A stretch of 64,000 nt of DNA from Clostridiales bacterium UBA6114 (GCA_002423435.1 DIWE01000011.1:62001-126000); one strand, 5' to 3'. Shown: positions 32,575-41,582, numbered from the stretch's first letter. Notes: generated by a model from the letters alone, not told the origin. Made by a program: numbers and translations.

Positions 32575-33822
32575 ATGCACGCGATCGAAAAAATACTTTC
32601 AAACGCCTGCGGGCGCGACTGTGTGAAAACGGGTGAGATCGTTACGGCAAAGATCGATTTCGCGGAAGTAAACGACCTGTATCCCCAGACGATCTATTCC
32701 TTTCGGGAGATGCTGGGCAAAAGAGTCTGGGACAGGGACCGTCTGGCCTTCGTGTTTGACCATTACGCGCCCGCGCCCACCATCAAATCGGCGCAGATCC
32801 ATCAGGAGATGCGCAAGTTTGTCGAGGAAAACGGGCTTACCTATCACTTCGACACCAATGCCGGCGTCTGTCATCAGGTCATGCCGGAGGCGGGCCTCGT
32901 ATACCCCGGCATGATCCTTGCCGCCACCGATTCCCACACCACGACCCACGGCGCATTCGGCGCTCTGGGGACCGGCGTGGGGGCGACCGACATGGCCGCG
33001 ATCATGATTTTCGGCGAGCTGTGGCTCAGGGTGCCGGAAATCGTGGAGATCCGGATAGAGGGGACGGCGCCCGAAGGGGTCATGCCCAAGGATGTGATCC
33101 TCTTTGTGCTGGGGCGGATCAGAGCCGACGGCGCGGTATACAAGGCAGTAGCCTTTACAGGCAGCTATGTCGACCGGCTCGACGTGCCCGGCAGGATGGT
33201 CCTTTGCAACATGGCGGTGGAAATGGGCGCCAAAACGGCCTACATGCAGCCAAACGACAGGGTGCTCGATTATGTGTCCCGCCGCGCCGTGCGCCCCTTT
33301 CAGGTGCAACATACCGACGACGGCTACGTATACGGAGAAAGCCACGTTTTCGACGTCGGCGACCTGTCTCCGCAGGTCGCCTGCCCCCACAGCGTGGACA
33401 ATGTAAAGCCGATTGAGGCGGTGGAAAGGGTGAAGGTGAATCAATGCCTCGTCGGCACCTGCACCGGGGGGAGAACCGAGGACATCGCCGCGGCCGCGGC
33501 GATATTAAAAGGCAGGAAGATCGCCAAGGGGGTCCGCCTTCTGGTCATCCCGGCGTCCTCGGGGATTTTTCAGGAGTGCATGGCGCTCGGGTATCTGGGG
33601 CAGCTGATCGATGCGGGGGCGACGGTTTCCACGCCGGGCTGCGGCCCGTGTCTCGGTGCGCACGAGGGGATTTTAGCGCCGGGCGAGACGTGCGTCACCG
33701 CGTCCAACCGCAATTTCCCCGGCCGCATGGGCAGCACGCAGGCGGATATCTACCTCGCTTCGCCCGCCACGGTGGCCGCGTCCGCGCTTACGGGGTATCT
33801 GACCGACCCCAGAACGGTTTGA
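32575..33822 (+). CDS. Aconitase-superfamily hydro-lyase large subunit (LeuC-like)
   Basis: 415 residues, ATG after GGATGGAGG. Aconitase/LeuC features: FDHYAPAP, TDSHTTTHGAFGALGTGVGATDMA, cysteines for the [4Fe-4S] cluster (VGTCTGGR and CGPCLGAHEG) and NRNFPGRMGS. Two-subunit forms include isopropylmalate, homoaconitate, citraconate/citramalate and dimethylmalate hydro-lyases. With LarA homologues and a TctCBA transporter beside it, hydration or dehydration of a hydroxy-dicarboxylate is likelier than leucine synthesis; no leuA or leuB is adjacent. Confidence 0.9.
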   Translation: MHAIEKILSNACGRDCVKTGEIVTAKIDFAEVNDLYPQTIYSFREMLGKRVWDRDRLAFVFDHYAPAPTIKSAQIHQEMRKFVEENGLTYHFDTNAGVCHQVMPEAGLVYPGMILAATDSHTTTHGAFGALGTGVGATDMAAIMIFGELWLRVPEIVEIRIEGTAPEGVMPKDVILFVLGRIRADGAVYKAVAFTGSYVDRLDVPGRMVLCNMAVEMGAKTAYMQPNDRVLDYVSRRAVRPFQVQHTDDGYVYGESHVFDVGDLSPQVACPHSVDNVKPIEAVERVKVNQCLVGTCTGGRTEDIAAAAAILKGRKIAKGVRLLVIPASSGIFQECMALGYLGQLIDAGATVSTPGCGPCLGAHEGILAPGETCVTASNRNFPGRMGSTQADIYLASPATVAASALTGYLTDPRTV

Positions 33823-33837
33823 GGAGGGAGGACGGTT

Positions 33838-34344
33838 ATGAACACAGTGATTGCAGGAAAAGTCATTATCCTGGGAAACAACATCGACACCGACCAGATC
33901 TATCCCGGCAGGTATCTGGAGCTTACGGACCCGCGCGAGATAGGCACGCACTGCCTTGAAGGGGTGAACCCCGCAATCGCGCAGAGCTTCACAAGGGGAG
34001 ACATCATTGCCGCGGGCACGAATTTCGGCTGCGGGTCAAGCCGCGAGCACGCCGTGATCGCCCTTCTGAACATGGGTGTTGGGGCGATAATTGCCGAATC
34101 CTTCGCCCGTATCTTTTACCGAAACGCCATCAATCTGGGGCTGCCGCTTGTCGTGTGCAAGGGCATCGCCGAAAAGGTAAAAAGCGGACAGCGGCTCCGG
34201 CTTGACATTGAAGCCGGAGCGGTGACGGCGGAGGACTCGGGCGAGGTCTTCGGCTGCGAGCGCCTCGGCGACCAGGCGATGGATATCTTAAACGCGGGCG
34301 GCATCAAGCCCCTGCTGCGCAAAAAAATCCAGGGCGCGCTATAA
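33838..34344 (+). CDS. Aconitase-superfamily hydro-lyase small subunit (LeuD-like)
   Basis: 168 residues, ATG after GGAGGGAGG. Swivel-domain motifs: NNIDTDQIYPGRYL and GTNFGCGSSREHA (substrate-binding YxxG and GCGSSRE). It pairs with the large subunit 15 bases upstream. Confidence 0.93.
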   Translation: MNTVIAGKVIILGNNIDTDQIYPGRYLELTDPREIGTHCLEGVNPAIAQSFTRGDIIAAGTNFGCGSSREHAVIALLNMGVGAIIAESFARIFYRNAINLGLPLVVCKGIAEKVKSGQRLRLDIEAGAVTAEDSGEVFGCERLGDQAMDILNAGGIKPLLRKKIQGAL

Positions 34345-34362
34345 CATTCTGTTGATATAACT

Positions 34363-34402
34363 AAAAGGGGCCTTTGATTTTTAGTCAAAGACCTCTTTTT
34401 TT
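34363..34402. terminator. Terminator between LeuD-like gene and glpK
   Basis: AAAAGGGGCCTTTGA / TCAAAGACCTCTTTTTTT stem with G-U pairs, between convergent genes. Confidence 0.82.
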
Positions 34403-34437
34403 ATACGCATTTCGGGGTAATCAATTCCGGAGAGCAA

Positions 34438-35928
34438 CTATTCACGGTCTTCCCAGCCAAGGCTGCGCCCGACGGCCTTGCGCCAGCCGGAAAGAAGCTT
34501 TTGCCGTCTTTGCTCGGGCATGTCGGGTTTAAAAACCACGTCGCAGCTCCAAAGCTTCCGGATCTCCGTCTGATCCTTCCATACGCCGGTCGCGAGACCA
34601 GCGAGATAGGAGGCGCCCAGCGCGGTCGTCTCCCGGATCATCGGGCGGCGCACGCGCTTATTCAGGATGTCCGCCTGAAACTGCATCAGAAAACCGTCCC
34701 GGCTCGCGCCGCCGTCGACATTCAGCTCGTTAAGCGTAATGCCAATGTCCTTTTCCATCGCCTCGACAAGCTCCAGGCTCTGATACGCGATCGACTCCTG
34801 CGCCGCGCGGATGATGTGCTCGCGCCTTGTGCCGCGCGTGATGCCGATGATCAGGCCGCGCGCGTACATGTCCCAATGCGGCGCGCCCATACCCGTAAAC
34901 GCGGGCACGAGATAGACGCCGTCTGTGTCCGGAACCTTCTGCGCGTAATATTCCGCGTCGCGGCTCTCGGTGATGAAGCGCATTTCGTCGCGGATCCACT
35001 GGATGACCGCGCCGCCGACAAAAACGCTGCCCTCAAGCGCGTACTGCACCCTGCCGTTTAGACCGACGGCGATGGTTGTCAGCAGCCCGTTTTTGCTGTC
35101 GCACGGCGTCTCGCCGGTATTCATCAAAAGAAAGCAGCCCGTGCCGTAGGTGTTTTTTGCCTCGCCCCTTGAAAAGCAGGTCTGGCCGAACAGCGCCGCC
35201 TGCTGGTCGCCCGCGATGCCCGCGATCGGGATGTTCACGCCCTGCACCGCCACATAGCCGTAAATCTCGCTGGAGCCCCGCACCTCGGGCAGCATCTCCG
35301 GCGGGATATCGAGCATGTCGAGCAATTTTTTATCCCAATCGAGCGTTTTGATGTTGTAAATCATTGTCCGCGAGGCGTTGGTATAATCGGTGACATGGAC
35401 CGCGCCGTCGGTCAGCTTCCAGACAAGCCAGCTGTCCACCGTGCCGAAAAGGATTTCACCCCGCTTTGCGCGCTCGCGCGCGCCGTCGACATGGTCGAGA
35501 ATCCATTTGATCTTGGTGCCGGAAAAATACGCGTCCGGGACGAGGCCCGTCGCCTCGCGGATATAGTCGGCGTAGCCCTGCGCCTTGAGGGCGTCCGTAA
35601 TATCGGCGGTGCGGCGGCACTGCCAGACAATCGCGTTATGGATCGGCCGTCCGGTCGCTTTGTCCCACAGGATCGTCGTTTCGCGCTGGTTGGTGATTCC
35701 GATGGCGGCGATATCCTTTACGTCGACCCCGCTTTTCGCGATCACTTCCATCATGACGCCGTACTGCGAGGAATAGATCTCCATCGGGTCATGCTCAACC
35801 CAGCCCTGCTTCGGATAGATCTGCATAAATTCCTTCTGGGCCATCCCAAGGATGTTCTGCTCCTGATCGAACAGGATCGCGCGGGAGCTGGTCGTGCCCT
35901 GGTCGAGCGCCAACACGTATTTTGCCAT
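34438..35928 (-). CDS. glpK: Glycerol kinase
   Basis: 496 residues from ATG 35928 (GGAGG 7 bases upstream); a 9-residue longer frame start is unlikely. FGGY kinase motifs: LALDQGTTSSRAILFD (ATP), QRETTILWDKATG (substrate), GTGCFLLMNTG, and DGGASRDGFLMQFQADIL. Converts glycerol to sn-glycerol-3-phosphate. Last gene of the minus-strand run after malic enzyme, with a GlpP regulator further upstream. Confidence 0.96.
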   Translation of the reverse strand: MAKYVLALDQGTTSSRAILFDQEQNILGMAQKEFMQIYPKQGWVEHDPMEIYSSQYGVMMEVIAKSGVDVKDIAAIGITNQRETTILWDKATGRPIHNAIVWQCRRTADITDALKAQGYADYIREATGLVPDAYFSGTKIKWILDHVDGARERAKRGEILFGTVDSWLVWKLTDGAVHVTDYTNASRTMIYNIKTLDWDKKLLDMLDIPPEMLPEVRGSSEIYGYVAVQGVNIPIAGIAGDQQAALFGQTCFSRGEAKNTYGTGCFLLMNTGETPCDSKNGLLTTIAVGLNGRVQYALEGSVFVGGAVIQWIRDEMRFITESRDAEYYAQKVPDTDGVYLVPAFTGMGAPHWDMYARGLIIGITRGTRREHIIRAAQESIAYQSLELVEAMEKDIGITLNELNVDGGASRDGFLMQFQADILNKRVRRPMIRETTALGASYLAGLATGVWKDQTEIRKLWSCDVVFKPDMPEQRRQKLLSGWRKAVGRSLGWEDRE

Positions 35929-35981
35929 CCTGCTGCCTCCTAAATTAAGGGCCATTTCGGTTTATGTGAACAGGCCCCGGC

Positions 35982-37154
35982 CTATTTTCTTGCGACCCCC
36001 GTGTCCCGGGCGGCCTTTTCGACCGCCGCAGCCACCGTTTTCCCGACGCGATCGTCAAAGGCGTTCGGAATGATGTATTCCGGCTTTAATTCCCCGTCGG
36101 AGACAAGGGATGCGATGGCATATGCCGCGGCGATCTTCATTTCGTCGTTTATTTCGCTTGCGCGCACGTCGAGAGCGCCCCGGAAGATGCCGGGGAAGGC
36201 GAGCACGTTGTTGATCTGGTTCGGGCAGTCGGAGCGCCCGGTGCCGACGACGGAGGCACCGGCAGCTTTGGCGAGCTCCGGCATGATCTCGGGAACAGGG
36301 TTCGACATGGCAAAGATGATCGGGTCTTTGTTCATGGAGCGCACCATCTCCTCCGTAACGATGCCGGGGCCGGAAACGCCGATAAAGATGTCGGCGCCCT
36401 TTAAGACATCCTTGAGCGCGCCTTTTTTCTTCTCAAGGTTCGATATTTTCGCCATGCGCTCCTTTTCGGGATTCAAGCCCTCGCGTCCCTCATAGATTGC
36501 GCCCTGCCTGTCGCAGAGTATGACGTTTCGCAGGCCCATCTTCATCAAAAGCTGCGTCACCGCGACGCCGGCCGCGCCCGCGCCGCAGACGACAACCTCC
36601 TGCTCGCCGAGCTTTCGCCCGGTCAGCTTCATGGCGTTCAGCATTGCCGCCGACACCACGACGGCGGTGCCGTGCTGGTCGTCGTGGAAGATCGGGATGT
36701 CGCAGCGCTCTTTTAAGCGGCGCTCGATTTCAAAGCAGCGGGGCGCCGAGATGTCCTCGATATTGACGCCGCCGAAGGAGCCGGAGATCTGGTAGACCGT
36801 TTCGACGATGGTGTCGACCTCCTTCGATTTGATACAAAGCGGGAAGGCGTCGACATCCCCGAACTCCTTAAACAGCACGCATTTGCCCTCCATGACCGGC
36901 ATGCCCGCCTCGGGCCCGATGTCTCCGAGACCGAGCACAGCCGAGCCGTCGGTGACGACCAGCACCATGTTCCAGCGGCGCGTAAGCTCATAGGATTTGT
37001 CGACATCGTCGCGGATGACAAGGCACGGCTCGGCGACGCCGGGCGTGTAGGCGATGGACAGCTTCTCCCGTGTATCCGCCTTGGCCCTGGCCGTCACCTC
37101 TATTTTACCGGCCCATTCATAATGCTTTTTTAACGCTTCTTCCTTTAATGTCAT
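35982..37154 (-). CDS. NAD(P)-dependent malic enzyme
   Basis: 390 residues, the short bacterial form. Motifs: LSIAYTPGVAEPC, TDGSAVLGLGDIGPEAGMPVMEGK, FHDDQHGTAVVVSAAMLNA and the dinucleotide loop VVCGAGAAGVAV. Decarboxylates malate to pyruvate. Lies between an Ldh2-type dehydrogenase and glpK, so it would feed malate or a related acid into pyruvate. Confidence 0.94.
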   Translation of the reverse strand: MTLKEEALKKHYEWAGKIEVTARAKADTREKLSIAYTPGVAEPCLVIRDDVDKSYELTRRWNMVLVVTDGSAVLGLGDIGPEAGMPVMEGKCVLFKEFGDVDAFPLCIKSKEVDTIVETVYQISGSFGGVNIEDISAPRCFEIERRLKERCDIPIFHDDQHGTAVVVSAAMLNAMKLTGRKLGEQEVVVCGAGAAGVAVTQLLMKMGLRNVILCDRQGAIYEGREGLNPEKERMAKISNLEKKKGALKDVLKGADIFIGVSGPGIVTEEMVRSMNKDPIIFAMSNPVPEIMPELAKAAGASVVGTGRSDCPNQINNVLAFPGIFRGALDVRASEINDEMKIAAAYAIASLVSDGELKPEYIIPNAFDDRVGKTVAAAVEKAARDTGVARK

Positions 37155-37187
37155 AAAGGTCCTCCTCGATTTATATAAATGATGGGT

Positions 37188-38291
37188 TTATTCGAAAGGG
37201 AAGTGGTACTGATTGAGCTTCAGCTCGTCGCGCACGGCTAAAAGCTCCTGTTGCACGCCCTCGTTTACCGGCACTCCCTTGTCTTTTCTCTCAAGCCAGG
37301 CAAGGTATTCCTTTTCGCCCGCTGTGTAGATGCGTTCTTTGCCCGGCGCCTTTTCGGACGCGCGCAGGAAGCGCAGGATGTCGCCCGCGGTCTTTTTGAA
37401 AGAGTCGAGCCCCATGAAGGCTTCCGTATCGATGGCGATGAAAAAATGGCCGAGATGGTAGGGCACCTTTTTGCCTTCCTGCACGCCGGCCAGCATTTTC
37501 AGATAGCTTCCCGCCTGCAAAGCGGCCGACAAAATCTCCACAACGGTCGCGTAGCCGTAGCCCTTGTAGCCGGCAAGCTCCTCGCCGATACCGCCGAGCG
37601 GCGCGAGGGCAGCCGAGCCGTCGGTCAGCTTATTTAAGATGGATTCGGAATCGGTAAGCGCGCTCCCGTCGCGGCCGATCACCATGCCGGCCGGCGTGGG
37701 CTTTCCGATGCGCGCGAAATATTCGATTTTGCCGCGCTGGGTTATGGAGGTGGCGCAGTCGAGTATGAACGGGAACTCCTCGTCGGTGGGCAGCCCGATG
37801 GTCAGGGGATTTGTGCCGAGCATGTTTTCCACGCCGAAGGTCGGCGCGATGGACGGGCGCGCGTTGGTGCCGGTTATGCCGATACAGCCGGCTTTCGCCG
37901 CCATGCCGGCGAAATAGCCCGCAATGCCGTAATGGGTGGAATTTCGCGCGGCCACCATGCCCATGCCGTATTTTTTCGCCTTGCCGATCGCCGTGCGCAT
38001 GCTGCGGTATGCAATCACCTGCCCCATGCCGTCATGCCCGTCCGCAACGGCGGTGGTTGCCGTTTCGCGGACGATTTCAAACTCCGTAACGGGCTTTTGG
38101 ATGCCGTCCCTGATGCGGTCTAAGTAGATCGGCTTAAAGCGGTTGACCCCGTGCGACTCGATGCCGCGCCTGTCGGATTCGAGCAGCACGTCCGTGCAGA
38201 TCCGAGCGTCCTCGTCGGGCACGCCGTACCCTCTGAAGGCATCGTTTACAAAGCCCTCCATCGTCTGCCAGTCCACATAAGTATAACCCAT
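37188..38291 (-). CDS. Ldh2-family (malate/L-lactate-type) NAD(P)-dependent dehydrogenase
   Basis: 367 residues from ATG 38291 after GAAAGGGG; the frame is open further upstream but reads through the leader. Family motifs: ESDRRGIESHGVNRF (catalytic His), VAARNSTHYGIAGYFAGMAAKAGCIGITGTNA and GTNPLTIGLPT. These non-Rossmann dehydrogenases oxidise malate, lactate, sulfolactate, ureidoglycolate or 2,3-diketogulonate-type substrates. Context favours a hydroxyacid. Confidence 0.92.
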   Translation of the reverse strand: MGYTYVDWQTMEGFVNDAFRGYGVPDEDARICTDVLLESDRRGIESHGVNRFKPIYLDRIRDGIQKPVTEFEIVRETATTAVADGHDGMGQVIAYRSMRTAIGKAKKYGMGMVAARNSTHYGIAGYFAGMAAKAGCIGITGTNARPSIAPTFGVENMLGTNPLTIGLPTDEEFPFILDCATSITQRGKIEYFARIGKPTPAGMVIGRDGSALTDSESILNKLTDGSAALAPLGGIGEELAGYKGYGYATVVEILSAALQAGSYLKMLAGVQEGKKVPYHLGHFFIAIDTEAFMGLDSFKKTAGDILRFLRASEKAPGKERIYTAGEKEYLAWLERKDKGVPVNEGVQQELLAVRDELKLNQYHFPFE

Positions 38292-38475
38292 TATCTCATG
38301 CCCCTTTCTATTATGCAATGACTTCACCCGGATTTGCGGTCGTTTCGGCGCGCGCATCCGGGATTCACACCGGTTGCCCTGCAAACAATAAAAAAGCGAA
38401 ACAAATACAACCGACAAAGCCGTATCTGTTTCACTCTCATACTCAGAAACAAAAATCACGATATTCTTTTTCCTT
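38292..38475 (-). promoter_or_regulatory. Long leader of the Ldh2-malic enzyme-glpK run
   Basis: About 180 transcribed bases before the Ldh2 start. Contains a 7-bp CCCGGAT / ATCCGGG hairpin (38327-38333 with 38356-38362) with a 22-base GC-rich loop. No U-tract follows on the minus strand, so terminator activity is doubtful. GlpP, encoded just upstream, acts on leaders of glp genes, which makes this stretch a candidate target only. Confidence 0.4.
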
Positions 38476-38504
38476 ATTTTAGCACATACGAGCGCAAAAA
38501 GCAA
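38476..38504 (-). promoter_or_regulatory. Promoter of the Ldh2-malic enzyme-glpK operon
   Basis: Minus strand TTGCTT (38499-38504), 17-base spacer, TAAAAT (38476-38481), just after the glpP stop. Confidence 0.6.
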
Positions 38505-38520
38505 CCCGATATTAAAGAAT

Positions 38521-39090
38521 CTACATAAACCAGGTGTTCTGATTGGTCGAGGAAATGGCAATCGCGCCCGCGTCGAGCGCGCCCATGATGTCCTCCTTGT
38601 CGACGATCAGGCCGCCCGCTATGATCGGCTTCTCAGTGGTTTCCACAAGCTTGCGGATGATTTTCGGCATCACGCCGGGCAGAATTTCGATGGCATCGGC
38701 AGCCTCGAGCGACGGCTGCTTTGCAATATTCGAAAGGGCGATCGAGTCGAGCAGGAAAAAACGCTGGACGGTCAAAAGGCCGCAGGCTTTTGCGCGGCGC
38801 ACAATGCCCGGCCTTGTGGAGATAATCCCGTCGGCGCACGTGCTTTTCGCGATGAAGTCCACCGCGACATCCCTTGACGCAAGGCCGTCGACCAGATCGA
38901 TATGTACCATCGCAAGCTTCCCCGCGGCGTTTACGCGGGAAACAATGTCCGCAATGCTTATCACGTCCCCGGTAAGGACAAAAACAATGCGGCAGTCGCT
39001 CGTAAGGCTCTTTTCGAGACCTTCCTCGTCCTTGACCGCCGCGACAATCGGGTTTTCCTGCAAAAGCTCGATAAAATCCTCTCCGCTCAT
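38521..39090 (-). CDS. glpP: Glycerol-3-phosphate-responsive antiterminator (GlpP)
   Basis: 189 residues from ATG 39090 after GGAGGGA. Matches GlpP: FIELLQENPIVAAVKDEEGL, VHIDLVDGLA, DGIISTRPGIVRRAK, and the segment KPIIAGGLIVDKEDIMGALDAGA. GlpP binds leader RNA of glycerol genes in the presence of glycerol-3-phosphate and prevents termination. It lies between dhaL and the Ldh2-glpK operon. Confidence 0.95.
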   Translation of the reverse strand: MSGEDFIELLQENPIVAAVKDEEGLEKSLTSDCRIVFVLTGDVISIADIVSRVNAAGKLAMVHIDLVDGLASRDVAVDFIAKSTCADGIISTRPGIVRRAKACGLLTVQRFFLLDSIALSNIAKQPSLEAADAIEILPGVMPKIIRKLVETTEKPIIAGGLIVDKEDIMGALDAGAIAISSTNQNTWFM

Positions 39091-39203
39091 GTCAGTCCCT
39101 CCGTTACTATTACTATATTCAGCATAGCAGCGATGCAAAATACTGTCAACTATGCCGCCCAAAACCTCTCTTTCCGATCCGGGCAGGGGCTGCAAGCACC
39201 CCG

Positions 39204-39848
39204 TCACTGCATGTTGATCTCGATTCTTTTCCCTGAAATCGCGTTTACGACGATCGCGCAAAGCACGGCGCCGCCGTCCGGGCAATTGCGCGATCGCTCC
39301 GCGATCCATTTCGCGCGCCCGATCCTCGCGACCCAGCCCTTTGTCCTGTTGGCGGCCTCGGCGGCCGCGTCGGACGCGAGGTCGGCGGCTTTGACAATAT
39401 CGTTTTCTCTTTCGTATGCCTCGCTGAGCGCGTCGGCAAACGGGATCAGGGCGTCGAGCACCGTTTTGTCGCCGGGCTGGGCCCGGCCGCGTATCATAAT
39501 AATGTTTATCATGCTGTACGGAATTTTTAAAAGATCGCGGTCGCTGAAGCTGTCTTTGCCCGCCATGATTTTCGCGGCCTCCATGACGGAAAAGCTGCAG
39601 AGGGTTCCCATGGTGGAGGGCGCGTCGGTATTGATCGTCACGGCGCATCGGGACAAGAGCCCCGCGATGCCGTCGTTTTCGGGATTGTCCAGTTCCTTTA
39701 AGACGCTGTTGGCGGCTTTCTCCATCGATATTCCGAGATCTCCGTCGCCCGACAGATTGTCGATATGCGTGAGCAGGTCTTTTGACTCTATCACCACGGA
39801 GGCCACAAAAGACAGCACCTTTCTTAAGTGAGCAAGATCAAAACTCAT
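39204..39848 (-). CDS. dhaL: Dihydroxyacetone kinase-type subunit DhaL (first pair)
   Basis: 214 residues from ATG 39848. The ADP-Mg binding aspartates are present in HIDNLSGDGDLGISM (Gly-Asp-Gly-Asp), followed by DAPSTMGTL and GRAQPGDKTVLDAL. DhaL supplies the nucleotide to DhaK. No DhaM (PTS phosphodonor) is encoded in this window, so the donor may be ATP directly or a DhaM elsewhere. The substrate may be a ketose other than dihydroxyacetone. Confidence 0.88.
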   Translation of the reverse strand: MSFDLAHLRKVLSFVASVVIESKDLLTHIDNLSGDGDLGISMEKAANSVLKELDNPENDGIAGLLSRCAVTINTDAPSTMGTLCSFSVMEAAKIMAGKDSFSDRDLLKIPYSMINIIMIRGRAQPGDKTVLDALIPFADALSEAYERENDIVKAADLASDAAAEAANRTKGWVARIGRAKWIAERSRNCPDGGAVLCAIVVNAISGKRIEINMQ

Positions 39849-39865
39849 TTGAATGTCCTCCGTAT

Positions 39866-40903
39866 TCACACAGATCTGTCCTTCTCAAAGTCTTTGTTGG
39901 CACCTTGAAAGCAGACAAACGGGGATGCGGCGGGTTCGTCGATCAGCCGGAGCAGCTCGTCGTCAAGCCTTAAAACGGAAACGGATGCTCCGCTCATTTC
40001 GAGGGAGGTGGCATATTCGCCGACAAAGCTCCGAACCGGCTGTATGCCGTAAGAGGAAAACAGCGTATATACGTCCTGGTACAGCAAAAACTGCTCCTCC
40101 TTTGAGGTCGCGCCCAGGCCGTTTACCAGCACGGCGATCCTGTCGCCTTTTTGAAGCGACAGGTCGTTTATCAGCGTGTCGGCCGTCAGAGCCGCGATGT
40201 CGCGGCTCGACATGATCCGGGTGCGACGGACGCCGGGTTCCCCGTGTATCCCGATGCCAAGCTCCATTTCATCCCCGCTGATCTCGAAAACGGGGGAATT
40301 GGTGCCCGGCAGCTGGCAGGGCGTAAACGCGACGCCGTAGGAGGCGAGGTTTTCGTTTGCCTTTTCCGCGATCCGGATGAGCTCCTCGAGGGATCTGCCG
40401 GAAACGGCGGCGGCGCCGACCACCTTATAGATGAAAACAATGCCGCTGATCCCCCTTCTGTTTTTCCATTCGTCTCTGGGTGCGGACGCGACATCGTCGG
40501 AGACCGATACAATTGCGGTTTGGATGTTGTCGACGAGCGATTTCTCGGCCGCCATTTCAAAATTCATCAGATCGCCCATGTAGTTGCCGATCACATACAA
40601 AACGCCGTTTTTGCTCGGGACCGATGTGGTGACGTTATAGATCGTGTTGGCGCTGGGCGAGGAGAAAACATTGCCGACCGCGGCGCCGTCGCACAGCCCC
40701 TTGCCGACATAGCCGAGAAAAGCGGGGAGATGGCCATAGCCCCCTCCCGTGATGATCGACACTTTATTCCGGTCTTCAAACCCGACGCGAAAAATCGCTT
40801 TTAAGTCTTTCGGATGCGGGCGAAGAGAATCGGAATAGGCGGTCAGGATACCGCGAAGGCTGTCCTCGACAAAGGTGTTCGGGTTGTTGATAAATTTCTT
40901 CAT
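39866..40903 (-). CDS. dhaK: Dihydroxyacetone kinase-type subunit DhaK (first pair)
   Basis: 345 residues. The covalent substrate His is in MELGIGIHGEPG, the Asp in GNYMGDLMNF, and the glycine loop TGGGYGHLPAFLGYVG. Most DhaK proteins have GHEPAH in that loop; here and in the second copy it is GHLPxF, suggesting a different substrate subgroup. Transcribed with dhaL 18 bases downstream. Confidence 0.92.
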   Translation of the reverse strand: MKKFINNPNTFVEDSLRGILTAYSDSLRPHPKDLKAIFRVGFEDRNKVSIITGGGYGHLPAFLGYVGKGLCDGAAVGNVFSSPSANTIYNVTTSVPSKNGVLYVIGNYMGDLMNFEMAAEKSLVDNIQTAIVSVSDDVASAPRDEWKNRRGISGIVFIYKVVGAAAVSGRSLEELIRIAEKANENLASYGVAFTPCQLPGTNSPVFEISGDEMELGIGIHGEPGVRRTRIMSSRDIAALTADTLINDLSLQKGDRIAVLVNGLGATSKEEQFLLYQDVYTLFSSYGIQPVRSFVGEYATSLEMSGASVSVLRLDDELLRLIDEPAASPFVCFQGANKDFEKDRSV

Positions 40904-40944
40904 GCGGTTTTCATTCCCTTCCTTTTAATATATGGTTTTGCCTT

Positions 40945-41346
40945 CTATTTTGGGTTTACTTCAATCGGACGGATGATCTCGTTATGGCGGATGCTGTCGC
41001 GCAGCTCGAACAGATTCATCAGATTGATGATATCGACCTGGCTTTTGTCGGACAGCTTAAAAAACAGCTCCATGACTTTTTCGGCGGATATCGTGCTTCC
41101 GTCGAGCAGCCGGACTTCTCTCTTGAATGTTTCGAAGTCCATTTTCAGGCGCGTACGGCCCAATAAATAATCGACCGAGACGCCGAAGTAATCGGCGATT
41201 TTTATGATAGTCGCAATATCGGGCGAGTTTATGCCGGACTCATAATGAGAAATCGTGGCGATGGATACATTCAGGATTTTCGCCAAATCCTTTTGATTCA
41301 TTTTGTGGTCCTGCCGCAGTTCCGAAATCATATCTCCCAGCAACAT
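40945..41346 (-). CDS. XRE-family helix-turn-helix regulator
   Basis: 133 residues, ATG after AAGGGGATC. Standard HTH_3 domain (the segment NQKDLAKILNVSIATISHYE, then SPDIATIIKIADYFGVSVDYLLG), followed by a C-terminal extension without clear homology. First gene before dhaK1; probably regulates the two facing dha regions. Confidence 0.92.
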   Translation of the reverse strand: MLLGDMISELRQDHKMNQKDLAKILNVSIATISHYESGINSPDIATIIKIADYFGVSVDYLLGRTRLKMDFETFKREVRLLDGSTISAEKVMELFFKLSDKSQVDIINLMNLFELRDSIRHNEIIRPIEVNPK

Positions 41347-41405
41347 AGCCGATCCCCTTACAAAAAAGTGTTGTAAGATGAAACATCAGAATACTCATAT
41401 AGTTA

Positions 41406-41434
41406 AGAATACCTTAAATATCGGAAGATTACAA
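41406..41434 (-). promoter_or_regulatory. Promoter of the XRE regulator
   Basis: Minus strand TTGTAA (41429-41434), 17-base spacer, TATTCT (41406-41411), about 60 bases before the start codon. Confidence 0.55.
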
Positions 41435-41557
41435 GATGGAAGTATATAGTTTTTCAAATATGGGCGTTTCGCACGAATCATCGCTTATAATGGGTCTGTC
41501 GAATGGATATGTTCACCTTTCAGGGACGGGCATATTCTTGGCACAATGATAATGAAT

Positions 41558-41582
41558 GAAAAAAAGCCGGAGAATCCGGCGG
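41558..41582 (-). terminator. Orphan minus-strand terminator
   Basis: Read on the minus strand: GCCGG-ATTCT-CCGGC followed by TTTTTTTC. No annotated minus-strand gene precedes it, so it ends an unidentified short transcript or acts as an attenuator. Confidence 0.65.

Noticed and set aside
32599..33444. 281-codon minus-strand frame opposite the LeuC-like gene
   Set aside because: Shadow frame with His/Arg-rich meaningless protein; the plus strand encodes aconitase motifs.
33838..34344. Leucine biosynthesis (leuCD)
   Set aside because: No leuA, leuB or ilv genes adjacent; the context is transport and hydroxyacid breakdown, so only the family name is kept.
38326..38400. Cobalamin or other known riboswitch in the Ldh2 leader
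   Set aside because: ACCGGTGTGAATC looked suggestive, but no B12 box or other known aptamer signature follows.
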